Origin: Solidesulfovibrio carbinolicus
GTDB taxonomy: Bacteria; Desulfobacterota; Desulfovibrionia; Desulfovibrionales; Desulfovibrionaceae
Assembly: GCF_004135975.1 (NCBI RefSeq)
Contig: NZ_CP026538.1
Span: 496,001 to 560,000 of the forward strand
Reading direction: 5' to 3'
DNA: 64,000 nt
This document shows positions 22,666 to 31,742 of this stretch, piece after piece. The stretch's first letter is position 1, and each line of letters starts with the position of its first letter. A program made the position numbers and the translations under genes. The notes under the pieces are model-generated. The model did not search any database. It saw nothing but the letters and a program-made list of their open reading frames with translations, and was not told where the DNA came from.

Positions 22666-24675
22666 ATGAACCTTTTGATTGTTGAATCCCCTGGCAAGAT
22701 CAAAAAAATACAAGGTTTCCTGGGTGAGGGATGGCAGGTCATGGCCAGCGTCGGCCACGTGCGCGATCTGCCCAGGGATGACATCGGCGTCAACGAGACG
22801 TCCTACCGCCCGCGCTACCTGCCCACCGAACGGGGGAAAGGCGTCATCGCCAAGCTGGCCAAGGCTGTTCAAGATGCCCAGGCCGTGTACCTGGCCACGG
22901 ACCCCGACCGGGAGGGGGAAGCAATTGCGTGGCATCTGGCCGACGCCTTGCGGCTCAAAGACCCTCAGCGTGTCACCTACGCCGAAATTACAGAACAGGC
23001 GGTCAAAAAGGCTCTGGCTAGCCCGCGTGGCCTGGATATGCATCTTGTGGCCGCCCAGGAAGGTCGTCGTGTTTTAGATCGGTTGGTGGGCTACAAGGTC
23101 TCAGGCCCTCTTTCGCGGGTCGTGGGCGGCAAAAAGTCGGCGGGGCGCGTTCAGAGTCCGGCTCTGCGCCTGGTCGTGGATCGTGAGCGCGAAATCCGAG
23201 CTTTTACGGTCACGACGCATTACGGGGTCAATCTCATTTTTGACCAGGTCGAAAACATCACCCCCGGCTGGGTGGCCACCTGGTTGGTGAAGGATTGGCT
23301 GGAACCAGGTCGAAGCTACTTGCTGGACAAGGAACTGGCCACGAGGGTGGCCACTGAGACCCGCAAGGTGACTGTCCTGAGTTGCGAGGAGACGGAAAGC
23401 CGGTCCGCGCCGCCAGCGCCGTTCACCACGTCGACGCTCCAGCAGGCGGCTTCAGCGGCTCTGAAGATCTCCCCGAAGGAAACGATGGGCCTCGCGCAAC
23501 GGCTCTATGAGGCCGGGCATATCACCTATATGCGGACGGACTCGCCCAACCTCAGCGATGAGGCCGTGGCTGCCATCCAGGAGTATTGCCGCAGCCGGGA
23601 CTGGCCGGTGGTGGCTAAAAGCCGGCGGTGGAAGAGCAAGGAAGGCGCGCAGGAGGCCCATGAGGCCATTCGTCCCACCCACATCGAGGCAGAAGAGGCT
23701 GGAGAGACCGAGGGCGAGCAGGCCCTCTACGCGCTGATCCGCCGGCGCACCTTGGCCAGCCAGCTAGATGACGCTGTTTTTGACGTCCGGACCGTGCAGC
23801 TAGCGGGTAACGTCATCTCGGATCGCGGGCCTATTTTTGAGGCCAAAGGCCGAACCCTGAGCAGACCCGGCTGGAAGATCGTCATAAAACAAGACGATGC
23901 CGAGGGCGAGGAGCAGGAAAAAGAGAACCCTGTGCCGCGCCTCCAGGCGGGCAGTCAACTGGCGGTGGGAGCCGGCCTGGTTACGGTACATAAAACCAAA
24001 CCACCGGCACGGTATACCGAAGCGTCCCTGGTCAAGGCACTGGAGGAGCGGGGTATCGGGCGGCCGTCCACCTATGCTGCCATCCTAGAGAACATCATGG
24101 CCAGGGAGTACGTGCGCCTGGAAAAACGTAACCTGGTGCCAACGGATGCCGGCGAGGTCGTGGTCGATGCGCTTCGCGGTCACTTCGGCTTTCTGGACTA
24201 TTCCTATACCCAGGGCATGGAAGAAAGCCTTGATGCCCTAGCGGAGGGAAAAGTTCCTTATGTTGAGGTCATGCGCCAATTTCACACGAGCCTTGAAGCA
24301 GAGCTTAAAGGCTTCGTGTCCCTCACTTCCCATGCTTGTCCGGCCTGCGGTAAGCCTTTGCGCCGGATCACCAAGCCAGCGGGCAAGAATGACCGTGGCT
24401 ACGATTTCTGGGGGTGCTCGGGTTATCCGGATTGCTCTGCGACATTCGCCAATGCCGGCGGCAAGCCTGGAGAACGCCTGGAAACCCGGCAAAAGGCTCC
24501 TGTGAGCAGCTTCCAGTGTCCGAAATGCAAAAAGCCCTTGATCCACCGCATAAAGGAAGGGGCCGGAGGCTACGATTTCTGGGGATGCTCGGAATTTCCG
24601 AAATGCAAGGAGTCCTTTCCTGATGCCGGCGGTCAGCCTGCTTTTGACGCCAAGAGGAAAGGAGGCAAAGCATGA
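22666..24675 (+). CDS. topA: DNA topoisomerase I (type IA), element-borne
   Basis: The product has 669 residues. The TOPRIM domain starts at the N-terminus (LLIVESPGKIKKI) with the acidic triad in ATDPDREGEAIAWHL. The catalytic Tyr is in GHITYMRTDSPNLSD (about Tyr288). PARYTEASLVKALEERGIGRPSTYA is the conserved domain motif. Two zinc ribbons close the protein (CPACGKPLR...CSGYPDC and CPKCKKPL...CSEFPKC). At 669 residues it is shorter than chromosomal TopA. ICE and IncP relatives often carry TraE/TopB-like enzymes that relax transferred DNA. It overlaps the next gene by 4 bp. Confidence 0.92.
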   Translation: MNLLIVESPGKIKKIQGFLGEGWQVMASVGHVRDLPRDDIGVNETSYRPRYLPTERGKGVIAKLAKAVQDAQAVYLATDPDREGEAIAWHLADALRLKDPQRVTYAEITEQAVKKALASPRGLDMHLVAAQEGRRVLDRLVGYKVSGPLSRVVGGKKSAGRVQSPALRLVVDREREIRAFTVTTHYGVNLIFDQVENITPGWVATWLVKDWLEPGRSYLLDKELATRVATETRKVTVLSCEETESRSAPPAPFTTSTLQQAASAALKISPKETMGLAQRLYEAGHITYMRTDSPNLSDEAVAAIQEYCRSRDWPVVAKSRRWKSKEGAQEAHEAIRPTHIEAEEAGETEGEQALYALIRRRTLASQLDDAVFDVRTVQLAGNVISDRGPIFEAKGRTLSRPGWKIVIKQDDAEGEEQEKENPVPRLQAGSQLAVGAGLVTVHKTKPPARYTEASLVKALEERGIGRPSTYAAILENIMAREYVRLEKRNLVPTDAGEVVVDALRGHFGFLDYSYTQGMEESLDALAEGKVPYVEVMRQFHTSLEAELKGFVSLTSHACPACGKPLRRITKPAGKNDRGYDFWGCSGYPDCSATFANAGGKPGERLETRQKAPVSSFQCPKCKKPLIHRIKEGAGGYDFWGCSEFPKCKESFPDAGGQPAFDAKRKGGKA

Positions 24676-25364
24676 CCCTTATCCGGCGCATCATCTTCTT
24701 ACTGGCCCTTGTCCTTTCTGTAGGCCACGGCCAGTACAGCATCGCTGCTGATGGATTGAGCTTTAATCCAACTTTGATTACAATAACCAGCACGGGGACT
24801 ATTCCGGTTGGAACCGTCATCCCGTGGCCATCGACGTCATTCCCGCCCGATGCCAGCAGGTGGTTGGAGTGTAATGGCCAGGCAGTACCTTCTGGCAGCC
24901 AGTATGATCGCCTTAGGGCCGCCGTCGGAACGAACGTGCCGAATTATGGCGATCAATTTTTACGAGGAACAACAACGCTAAGCCTAGTTGGCACTAAGGT
25001 ATCCGATTCGATCAGAAGCCACACGGTCTACGTGCCAGGGCAAAATGCTCCTGTCAGTGGGAATTTGAACTCAACAGGTCTTTCCGGATCAGCATCGCCG
25101 CAGAGCTATTCTTATCAGGCTGTAACTGGATCACAAACTGTTCTTACGTGGGTCGATGGTGTGCCCAATCTGGGACAAACTCAATCTCCCAATATGGGTT
25201 GGTCTAATGGATCGACAAGCGGAGGGAGCGTTTCAGGTTCACTGAATAGCGGCTCTTTAACTGGTACTGCGTATGTATCAAGTCAAACCGGAACCTATGC
25301 CGGGGGATCAGAAACAGCGCCTGTTCATACCAGAGTTAGATATCTCATACGTGCTGTTCCGTAA
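24672..25364 (+). CDS. Secreted protein with phage tail-collar domain
   Basis: The product has 230 residues with a Sec signal peptide (IIFLLALVLSVGHGQYSIA). Residues 40-105 read GTVIPWPSTSFPPDASRWLECNGQAV, YDRLRAAVGTNVPNYGDQFLRGTTTLS, which is the tail-collar pattern seen in phage fibre proteins and microcystin-dependent-like proteins. The second half is a Ser/Gly/Thr-rich repeat-like stretch. It is co-translated with topA by a 4-bp overlap. An extracellular adhesin, for example at the tip of the transfer pilus, is an inference. The codon use shifts toward AT compared with topA, suggesting separate acquisition. Confidence 0.65.
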   Translation: MTLIRRIIFLLALVLSVGHGQYSIAADGLSFNPTLITITSTGTIPVGTVIPWPSTSFPPDASRWLECNGQAVPSGSQYDRLRAAVGTNVPNYGDQFLRGTTTLSLVGTKVSDSIRSHTVYVPGQNAPVSGNLNSTGLSGSASPQSYSYQAVTGSQTVLTWVDGVPNLGQTQSPNMGWSNGSTSGGSVSGSLNSGSLTGTAYVSSQTGTYAGGSETAPVHTRVRYLIRAVP

Positions 25365-25412
25365 CAATTGGTAATTATAACTTCGGCTAACGTGGCCGTC
25401 AGGGGGGATGTC

Positions 25413-25835
25413 GTGGATAAAAGTGAAGCAGTGGCAGCGGCTCTGGATATTGTGAAAGCTCAAGCTGGAGCCAGGTCCATGTCCGAGGACGAAATCCTGT
25501 CCATGGTCAAGTCTATCGCTGACGGCATTCTGGCCATGGCCGACGATTGCCAATGTCAGGATAGCGAAGTTGCCGGCGGTCCTGTCCTTGATCCCAAAAA
25601 AGCTGTCAGGGAAGCCTCCATCGTTTGCTTGGAATGCGGTAGATCTTTCAAAGTTATCACGAAGAAGCATTTAGCTTCCCACAACCTCAGCGCTGAAGAA
25701 TATCGCGCCAAGCACGGCTATAAAAAGACACAGTCTCTTGTCTGCAAGTCCTTGGTCCGGGAGCGCCGAGCCAAAATGAAAGATATGAAGCTGTGGGAAC
25801 GACGCGGGTTAAAGGCGAAAATGGAAGGAGCGTGA
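25413..25835 (+). CDS. MucR/Ros-family transcriptional regulator
   Basis: The product has 140 residues from GTG 25413, behind AGGGGGG; the frame is open from TTG 25368 but without a ribosome site. The Ros/MucR zinc finger is at about residues 70-95 (CLECGRSFKVITKKHLASHN), followed by LSAEEYRAKHGYKKTQSLV, the conserved DNA-contact segment. An acidic N-terminus (MSEDEILSMVKSIADGILAMA) precedes it. Such proteins regulate plasmid and virulence genes, and being last in the transfer run it may regulate the element. A terminator follows at 25882. Confidence 0.8.
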   Translation: MDKSEAVAAALDIVKAQAGARSMSEDEILSMVKSIADGILAMADDCQCQDSEVAGGPVLDPKKAVREASIVCLECGRSFKVITKKHLASHNLSAEEYRAKHGYKKTQSLVCKSLVRERRAKMKDMKLWERRGLKAKMEGA

Positions 25836-25881
25836 GACTCCGGGCAGTCGGGGACATCTCGCAAGGATTGAAGGTAAGTGA

Positions 25882-25910
25882 GGCGGTTCCAGCGGAGCCG
25901 CCTTTTCAAT
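25882..25910 (+). terminator. Intrinsic terminator after the transfer operon
   Basis: GGCGGTTCC and GGAGCCGCC (25882-25890, 25894-25902) pair around a short loop and are followed by TTTT then an AT-rich tract. It ends the long plus-strand run before the convergent helicase gene. Confidence 0.6.
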
Positions 25911-25990
25911 TTCTTCAAGACGTGCGGGATATCCCCGGGTACCTGTGGTGCACGTGTTCCCAAAAGCTCTGCTTGAAGATGATTCGACTG

Positions 25991-28900
25991 CTAATACCTT
26001 ATTGTATAAACTTTCAATGTGTCCATTAATCTCTTTCTCGCATCGGACAAGTTAGCCGCTGTGTAGACGATTGAGCGTTCGTGTCTGGCCCAGGAATCGT
26101 CACGGCACGCCGAGAGCCAGTTGAAAGATCCTTCGACAAGCCGGATGGTGTCGACCATGAGCGTCTTGCTGTGGATGCGGTCGCATTCGGTCACCGTCGC
26201 ACCGGCATCGCGAAGCATACGCACAGCTTCAAGGTAACTCTCGAATTTTCTACTGTTTTTCGAATCCTTGTTGAATTCGGGATCAGTAAACACATCTACG
26301 GCAACGTTTTGAGCCACTACTTGGCTTATCTGGCTTGTGATGGAGTCGGCTTGCAGGGCGGCAACCGCCAAAAACGGAGAGACGATGATGATGGAACTGG
26401 TAGCGATGCGGAAGGCCTCGGCCAGTTCCGCTACGTGCTCGTCTTTGCAGGTCAACGTCCTGACCTCGGTTTCCACACTGAAGGCTCGCCTTGGGGGCGT
26501 CACGTCCACGATCTCGGCCGGGTGCAGGGAGAAAAGGAAATTGGCGAGCAGTCCTGAAGGACGGCTCGGGATAGACGGGTCGAAGGCGGTCATGTCGCCG
26601 AACACGAGGAAGGAATCCTTGGCCCGGCTGACCGCGACGTTGAGCATATTTGGGCCTCGGTCGAAGAAATAAGGACCAGGATCGGCCGAGGTGACTGTAG
26701 GCGAAAAGATGACCACGGAGCGTTCCGCGCCTTGCAGACAATGAACTGTGCCCACGGTCACGCCCTCAATCTCGTATTTCTCCAAGGACTCGCGGATTGT
26801 CGCGACTTGCCCTGCAAACGGCGTGACCACGGCCACGATGTCGCCCAAGGGACGGCCGTAGTGGGCGGTCAGCTCCGGCGCGCGGCGGGAGAGCCATTCC
26901 GCCAGGGTTTCGGCCTCGGTGAAATTGGCCCTGCTGCCGCCGAGCTTTTGCGACGCGCCGGCAATGTGGGCGTAGCCAAAGTGCGGCAAGGGCGCTTCGC
27001 GGCTCGGAGTGAGCGGCTGGAGATTGGGATAAACGAGGGCCTTGCAGTATTCAATGATCGGGGTGGCGCAGCGCCTGTGTTCGGTCAGGTGCATGCCGGG
27101 CTCGGCGAAACCGGGTAGGGCGTAGGGTGTGGCAAGCTGGGCCAGGGCCATCAGGTTGCCGCAGGAGGCTGAAAAGGGCCGCAGGCCGGTTTCCTCGGGG
27201 AGATGGGCCAGCTTGCCCCCGTTTTTAGGCTCTTTCAGAATGCCGAACGCGATCAGGTTGGCCGCGTCGACGCCCTCGGGCACGGCCCAGACCGGCTCGA
27301 TCTGGTACGTGTCGCCGACGATCAAGGCCCGCTTGCCCAGGGCGAAGGCCGGGATGGCCACCTGGGGCGCGACCTGACCGGATTCGTCCAGGATCAGGAG
27401 GTCAATGGCTTCGTAAAGCGGCTCGTACTTGCCGGCGTAGCCGGAAAAGACACGCGGTGCCATGTGGAGCGTGGTCACGATGCAGGGGGTCAACTTGGCG
27501 TAGCGCCGCCAGCGCCGGACTTGCTTGTTCGGGGCCTGGGATTCCTTGTAGCCGGATTCGAGGTCCTCGCGGCGCTCGATCAGCCAACACGCCTCGAAGT
27601 AGTGCACGGCCAGCCACCAGAGCCTGCCACGGACTTTTGTGTCCAAGGCTTCCAGCGCTGCATAGACAGTCTCGGTATGCAGGATGGGCGCGGTCTCGGC
27701 GGTCAGCGGCCTGGAAATAGGCTGGGGATCGAATTTGACCAGATCCTCAATGACGGATTCGATATCGGAATCGAGGCTCACCAGATCCTCGGTGATCCGG
27801 CCCAGGGAGGCCTTGGCCGACATGGCTTCGGTTCCGGCTTGCTCACTGCGTTCCCTGGCCGTGGCGACGCGGGCATCGAGGGCGGCGATGATCCCATAGG
27901 ACTCGGCATATGATTTAATTGGCAAGTCCTTGACTGCCTGACCATACGGCTCAAGAAACACGCCGTTGCGCAGGGCAAGGTTTTTTTTGACCGGGGGGAG
28001 AAAGGTCAGCAGGGCCAGCCAAAATGGCAGGGACAAGACATGCCGTTTAAACGCAGCGGCCACGGCCTCGGCGTTTTCCAAGGCGTTCTTGGCTGCCTCG
28101 GCCTGGCTCGTTTTTTCTTCGTAGAGTCGGCCGGCTTCTTCTTGGGCCGACTGGAGCCGCTCGCGCTGGAGGAGTCGCTCGCGCATAGCGTCGACGCGCA
28201 TGGATAGGTCGCACAGCCTGGCTACGGGATCGAAAAGGGATTCGTTTGCCAGAGTTCTCAGAGCCACGTGGATCGCGGCCTTGGCCGCAGGGATTGTCGG
28301 CATGTCCGGGAAGAGACCACCTTGGGCTTCGGCGCAGGTGAGCCAATTTTCAAGAAAGGCCTTTTCGGCACGCGCTTGGTATTCGGGAGTCTCGATTTGA
28401 CTGGGAAAGCCTATGACCGATCCGTCCCGCGCCGTCGCGCAGCATTGGAATCTTTTTATGGATTCGTCGCGGGTGAGTCGTGATTCGGATGGACAGTAGA
28501 GGCCGAAGGAATTTATTTCGGGAAGCCAACGCATGGACAAGGGATCGGTTGCGTCGGCTGTCGTTGCAAAGGATTCTATGATGTTGGTCACGGCCTGGTT
28601 ATTGGTCGAAGCCGCGACGATCACCGGAGGATGGCTGGCTTGGTTTAATGCCCAATGCACTACCATGGATGCGATGACGGATTGGAGTAGTGTGGTCTTC
28701 CCTGTGCCGGGAGGGCCATTGACCGCCAGGACCGATCCTTCTTCCTGGGCAACAAAGAAGTGGTGCAGGGTACGGCGTTGAGATGGGGACAGGGGAAATC
28801 TCGCAGTCATCTGGCCGACGTGGGCCAGGGCGGCGTCCAGTTCCCCACTCAGGGAAAGAGGGCCGGTATGGTTTGCCGGCTCGGAAGGCAAAATGCGAGT

Positions 28901-29596
28901 CAGCAGTTCTGGCAAGGGGTCGGCTTTTTTATCCGTGGACAGGAGCGCGTCGTAAAGGCGCAGGATGTTTGCCCCGGCACCTTTTAACATAGTAGCCGTG
29001 GCAAAGCGGGCCTTGCCGTCGATGTGGTAAGGGTTGCCGGAAATGGTGATCTTCATGTCTGATTCGATTTTTTCCCCTATCACCGCCTGCACCATTTTCG
29101 CGGCGTAGCCGAGCAGGGCCGCCCAGGTCATTTCGGCCGGATCGCATTGGCTGTCGGTTAAAAACGAATCGTAGGCTTCCAGGGAGCCGAGGACGGTCGG
29201 ACGTGGGGTGGGGTCGAGGTGTTCCCTCGGCATCCATGGTGTGAGCCGCCTTGCCGGCATCAGCGCGCCGTCTCGGGCAAGGACCGCCGGCACATAAACG
29301 ACCAGCACGACGCGGTCCGCCGCGCCAGAAGCGACGCCATGGCTTGCATTGAGCGCGGCGCGAAACGGCGCGAAGATCAGCTCGACGAATTGCTTGTCCT
29401 GGTCCTGCCTCGGCAAGGCGGCGAAGACGGCGTCGGTCGCCTGCTGGTTCATCCGGCCTTCCTTAAAATCTTCATAGGGGATGGCCGAGTCCATTTTTTT
29501 CGAATCAAGGCCGATCAGGTCGCCATCGGCAAGGGAGGCGCGGTAATAGGCTAGCCAATCACGAGTGGTGGCATTTCCCGTCGACTTTTCGGTCAC
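25991..29596 (-). CDS. SF1 (COG1112-like) helicase with C-terminal PLD nuclease motif; Mokosh type II-like defence candidate
   Basis: The product has 1,201 residues from GTG 29596, which has GGAAAGGAG 7 bp upstream; an ATG at 29629 has no site. Walker A is NGPPGTGKTT (about residues 293-302). The DESGQ box (LLILDESGQVAP), motif III (LIVGDTYQIEP) and motif VI (LNVAVSRAKDSFLVFGD) are all intact, with a coiled-coil insertion between Walker A and DESGQ. The C-terminus carries a phospholipase-D half-site HSKTLMVD (His1142) and a GSFNW segment. This helicase-PLD fusion is the layout described for single-gene Mokosh type II antiphage systems. It stands alone on the minus strand as cargo. Confidence 0.75.
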   Translation of the reverse strand: MTEKSTGNATTRDWLAYYRASLADGDLIGLDSKKMDSAIPYEDFKEGRMNQQATDAVFAALPRQDQDKQFVELIFAPFRAALNASHGVASGAADRVVLVVYVPAVLARDGALMPARRLTPWMPREHLDPTPRPTVLGSLEAYDSFLTDSQCDPAEMTWAALLGYAAKMVQAVIGEKIESDMKITISGNPYHIDGKARFATATMLKGAGANILRLYDALLSTDKKADPLPELLTRILPSEPANHTGPLSLSGELDAALAHVGQMTARFPLSPSQRRTLHHFFVAQEEGSVLAVNGPPGTGKTTLLQSVIASMVVHWALNQASHPPVIVAASTNNQAVTNIIESFATTADATDPLSMRWLPEINSFGLYCPSESRLTRDESIKRFQCCATARDGSVIGFPSQIETPEYQARAEKAFLENWLTCAEAQGGLFPDMPTIPAAKAAIHVALRTLANESLFDPVARLCDLSMRVDAMRERLLQRERLQSAQEEAGRLYEEKTSQAEAAKNALENAEAVAAAFKRHVLSLPFWLALLTFLPPVKKNLALRNGVFLEPYGQAVKDLPIKSYAESYGIIAALDARVATARERSEQAGTEAMSAKASLGRITEDLVSLDSDIESVIEDLVKFDPQPISRPLTAETAPILHTETVYAALEALDTKVRGRLWWLAVHYFEACWLIERREDLESGYKESQAPNKQVRRWRRYAKLTPCIVTTLHMAPRVFSGYAGKYEPLYEAIDLLILDESGQVAPQVAIPAFALGKRALIVGDTYQIEPVWAVPEGVDAANLIAFGILKEPKNGGKLAHLPEETGLRPFSASCGNLMALAQLATPYALPGFAEPGMHLTEHRRCATPIIEYCKALVYPNLQPLTPSREAPLPHFGYAHIAGASQKLGGSRANFTEAETLAEWLSRRAPELTAHYGRPLGDIVAVVTPFAGQVATIRESLEKYEIEGVTVGTVHCLQGAERSVVIFSPTVTSADPGPYFFDRGPNMLNVAVSRAKDSFLVFGDMTAFDPSIPSRPSGLLANFLFSLHPAEIVDVTPPRRAFSVETEVRTLTCKDEHVAELAEAFRIATSSIIIVSPFLAVAALQADSITSQISQVVAQNVAVDVFTDPEFNKDSKNSRKFESYLEAVRMLRDAGATVTECDRIHSKTLMVDTIRLVEGSFNWLSACRDDSWARHERSIVYTAANLSDARKRLMDTLKVYTIRY

Positions 29597-29732
29597 TTTG
29601 CACTCCTTTCCGAGAGATGGGGGCGACATGCTTGGCTTGCCGCGTTCGCTTTTCCAATAATCGAGGCATATGTGTCAAATTTTGGGTCTGTCGCCTTTCC
29701 TGCGGGTAACCGGCTTTGATGAGCGCGAAGAG

Positions 29733-29938
29733 TGCCACGAGTTCAATGGTTCGGTGGTGAGGGAGGACTCCCGGGTCAAGCTCAAGGCGGAGAGGAGGTT
29801 CTTCGGGGTGAAATCCGTGCTGGCCTGTTGACGCACTGTCCCCACTGCGGTGGGAGGATGGACGTGCGAGACACGGACCCCCGGGAAACTGCGGTGAGCC
29901 GTGTCAGACGGCGAGTGCAGTGTGTGATGGTGATCTAA
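29733..29938 (+). pseudogene. Zinc-ribbon fragment
   Basis: A short open frame contains CPHCGGRMDVRDTDPRETAVSRVRRRVQC, a zinc-ribbon-like start similar to NrdR or Ogr-type fingers, but it stops soon after. The upstream codons of this frame look non-coding. I regard it as a degraded fragment rather than a working gene. Confidence 0.3.
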
Positions 29939-29941
29939 CTG

Positions 29942-30547
29942 CTATAAACCCATATCCATATTGTGCTCTTTCACATATTTTTCTAAACTTGTTCTCGCCC
30001 ATTCAGGCATATTTCGGGAAACATACTTCACCCTGGTGTGCCCTCGGGAGAAGAGCAAGCGCATGCCTTGGCTCGATCGAGAGTTATCCAACACAAAACT
30101 TCTATCCGCATTTTTGATGGCTTCTGGAAGTTTCTCCAGGGCGCGTTGGTACCGCCGCTCGACATCCTCATCGGGTACGTCATGGCCACCATTGGCCAAG
30201 CGCTCGATCACACGGCCGATATTGATCTTTGGTCCTGCTGTGGCAATGAAAACCAGGTTCGCCTTGTACCCGGCTTCCCGCGCGCGGCGCATGAGTTCCA
30301 GCTCCCGCTTTCCGGAAAGTGTGGTCTCCAGGGCAAAGGTACTTCCCTGGGCCAGCAGGCGCTCCTGCTCCAGGATGGCCATCTTGCCTGCTTTGACTGG
30401 ACTGTGATCCGGCAGTTCTTTGGCGATCTCATCCGGGTTGATCACGGGCATACGTTCATGGAGCTTGTGCTTTGCCGTTAAGGTGCTCTTGCCTGAACCG
30501 TTTGGCCCTGCGATGACCCACAGTTGCGGCCGAGGGGTCACTCCCAC
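29942..30547 (-). CDS. Zeta-toxin-family kinase
   Basis: The product has 201 residues. Walker A is IAGPNGSGKSTLT (residues 12-24), then NPDEIAKEL and a FALETTLSGKRELELMRRAREAGY region typical of zeta toxins, with RVIERLANGGHDVPDEDVERRYQRALEKLPEAI in the C-terminal half. Zeta toxins phosphorylate UDP-sugar precursors of peptidoglycan; many chromosomal relatives have other small-molecule substrates. It overlaps its upstream partner by 10 bp, the packing expected of a toxin-antitoxin pair. Confidence 0.8.
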   Translation of the reverse strand: MGVTPRPQLWVIAGPNGSGKSTLTAKHKLHERMPVINPDEIAKELPDHSPVKAGKMAILEQERLLAQGSTFALETTLSGKRELELMRRAREAGYKANLVFIATAGPKINIGRVIERLANGGHDVPDEDVERRYQRALEKLPEAIKNADRSFVLDNSRSSQGMRLLFSRGHTRVKYVSRNMPEWARTSLEKYVKEHNMDMGL

Positions 30548-30783
30548 CTCCTCACGAAGATCTCCTTGCGAGTTCCCCGCTCGAACCGCACGACTTCCTT
30601 GTGCCCGTCCGGATATTCCTTGAGCACTTCATCCGACGCCAAGCCATCCTCATACCCATAGACCGGCCTTCCAGCCGTCAAATGTTCCTTCGCGGCCTCG
30701 GCTCCGGGGTTGACATCCAGTCGCCCGATGGAGCGCCAAAGTGCATCCAGGTCTTCATCCCTGGTCTCTTGCAACGCATTCAT
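30538..30783 (-). CDS. Probable antitoxin partner of the zeta-like kinase
   Basis: The product has 81 residues. It is acidic at the start (MNALQETRDEDLDALWRSIGRLDVN) and ends RKEIFVRRWE. I see no HTH. Position immediately upstream with a 10-bp overlap, and small size, make it the likely cognate antitoxin, as commonly found with zeta-like toxins. Family assignment is by context only. Confidence 0.6.
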   Translation of the reverse strand: MNALQETRDEDLDALWRSIGRLDVNPGAEAAKEHLTAGRPVYGYEDGLASDEVLKEYPDGHKEVVRFERGTRKEIFVRRWE

Positions 30784-30811
30784 GTTGGGTCCTTTTCTGG
30801 TTTTCGTTCTA

Positions 30812-31078
30812 TCATTTTAAGTGCTTTTCTTCCCACGCGTCCAAGGCTTGGCGTAGGAGCTCATTGAGCTTCAAATCTGCCCCGGCCGCGCGCAGGCGGA
30901 AGCGTCGGCGAAACGCTTCATCCACTTTGAAGTTTAATGGAGAAGACGAAGCCTTGGAAGCTGCGTCTGTGGGCTCATTCTCAAGGTTTCTTGCAGGCGC
31001 GTCGGGGTCGACCACGGCCTGACCTTTGACGGCCACTAACCCGGAGGACAAAGCGGCGGTCCTTTTCTTCGTGCTCAT
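30812..31078 (-). CDS. Ribbon-helix-helix protein downstream of parA
   Basis: The product has 88 residues. The disordered N-terminal half (Ala/Ser/Lys-rich) is followed by a C-terminal RHH-like segment: PLNFKVDEAFRRRFRLRAAGADLKLNELLRQALDAWEE. Such proteins following parA (ParG-like) bind centromere and operator repeats. It lies 15 bp after parA and is likely in the same operon. It is the best candidate to bind the 26-bp inverted repeats and the TTCGTG palindrome nearby; this is inference. Confidence 0.7.
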   Translation of the reverse strand: MSTKKRTAALSSGLVAVKGQAVVDPDAPARNLENEPTDAASKASSSPLNFKVDEAFRRRFRLRAAGADLKLNELLRQALDAWEEKHLK

Positions 31079-31093
31079 TGCGTAATTCCCTTG

Positions 31094-31729
31094 CTATCGT
31101 GTTTTCTTGTTCCCATTAATTCGTGTTTTCACGAAAGTCCATAACTCACCAATCTCCGAAGCTGACCGTCCTCGTTGATCGATTTCCATGACCGTCCTCC
31201 CGTCGATCATGGATGAGGCGAAGTCCACCCGGTCATGGATGATTGAAGGTGCCACCACGCCATGCTCTGACAAGGCGGCCATGGCCTGAACAGTTAGGCG
31301 AGAGTTAGCTTTGGCCTGGGTCAGCGCAAAAGCGAACTGACGGCCTGAGCCAGAAGCCAGTTCAACAGTGCTTCCCACGGCGCGTAGATCGTGGGGGCTC
31401 GGCCTGGTCGGGATCAAGACGAAATCCGCCAAGGAGACCACCGCTCGTATCGCCTCGGTGATGGCCGGGGGGGTATCAATGATTGCAAACCTGAACTTGG
31501 CCTTGGCCAATGCCTCCAACTTGCCCGAAAGTTCTTTCAAGGCTGTGGGTGCGAAGGCAGGCGCGGTCTCTTCGCGCCCATTCCACCAAGCCGCAAGGCT
31601 CGCCTGCGGGTCTGTGTCGATCAGGACGCATGGGCCGTCTCCAGCCCGCTCCGCCATCACTGCCAGGTGTGCGGCCAGGGTGGTTTTTCCCGCGCCACCT
31701 TTCTGGCTAGCAAGAACTATGGTTTTCAT
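31094..31729 (-). CDS. parA: ParA-family ATPase
   Basis: The product has 211 residues from ATG 31729, behind GAGGGAC. The deviant Walker A is SQKGGAGKTTLAAHLAV right at the N-terminus, then VLIDTDPQASLAAWW and FAIIDTPPAITEAIRAVV. It has no N-terminal HTH, so it is the short (type Ib) ParA form found on mobile elements. With the RHH protein it may partition the excised ICE. The preceding small gene ends 13 bp upstream. Confidence 0.9.
   Translation of the reverse strand: MKTIVLASQKGGAGKTTLAAHLAVMAERAGDGPCVLIDTDPQASLAAWWNGREETAPAFAPTALKELSGKLEALAKAKFRFAIIDTPPAITEAIRAVVSLADFVLIPTRPSPHDLRAVGSTVELASGSGRQFAFALTQAKANSRLTVQAMAALSEHGVVAPSIIHDRVDFASSMIDGRTVMEIDQRGRSASEIGELWTFVKTRINGNKKTR
31121..31136. 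repeat. Palindrome TTCGTG-TTTT-CACGAA
   Basis: A perfect 6-bp-arm palindrome with a TTTT loop lies inside the parA 3' end, just upstream of the RHH gene. A partial copy, CGTGTTTTC, is at 31099-31107. The core matches part of the 26-bp inverted repeats at 31972 and 34737. Confidence 0.45.
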
Positions 31730-31742
31730 GGTCTCGTCCCTC

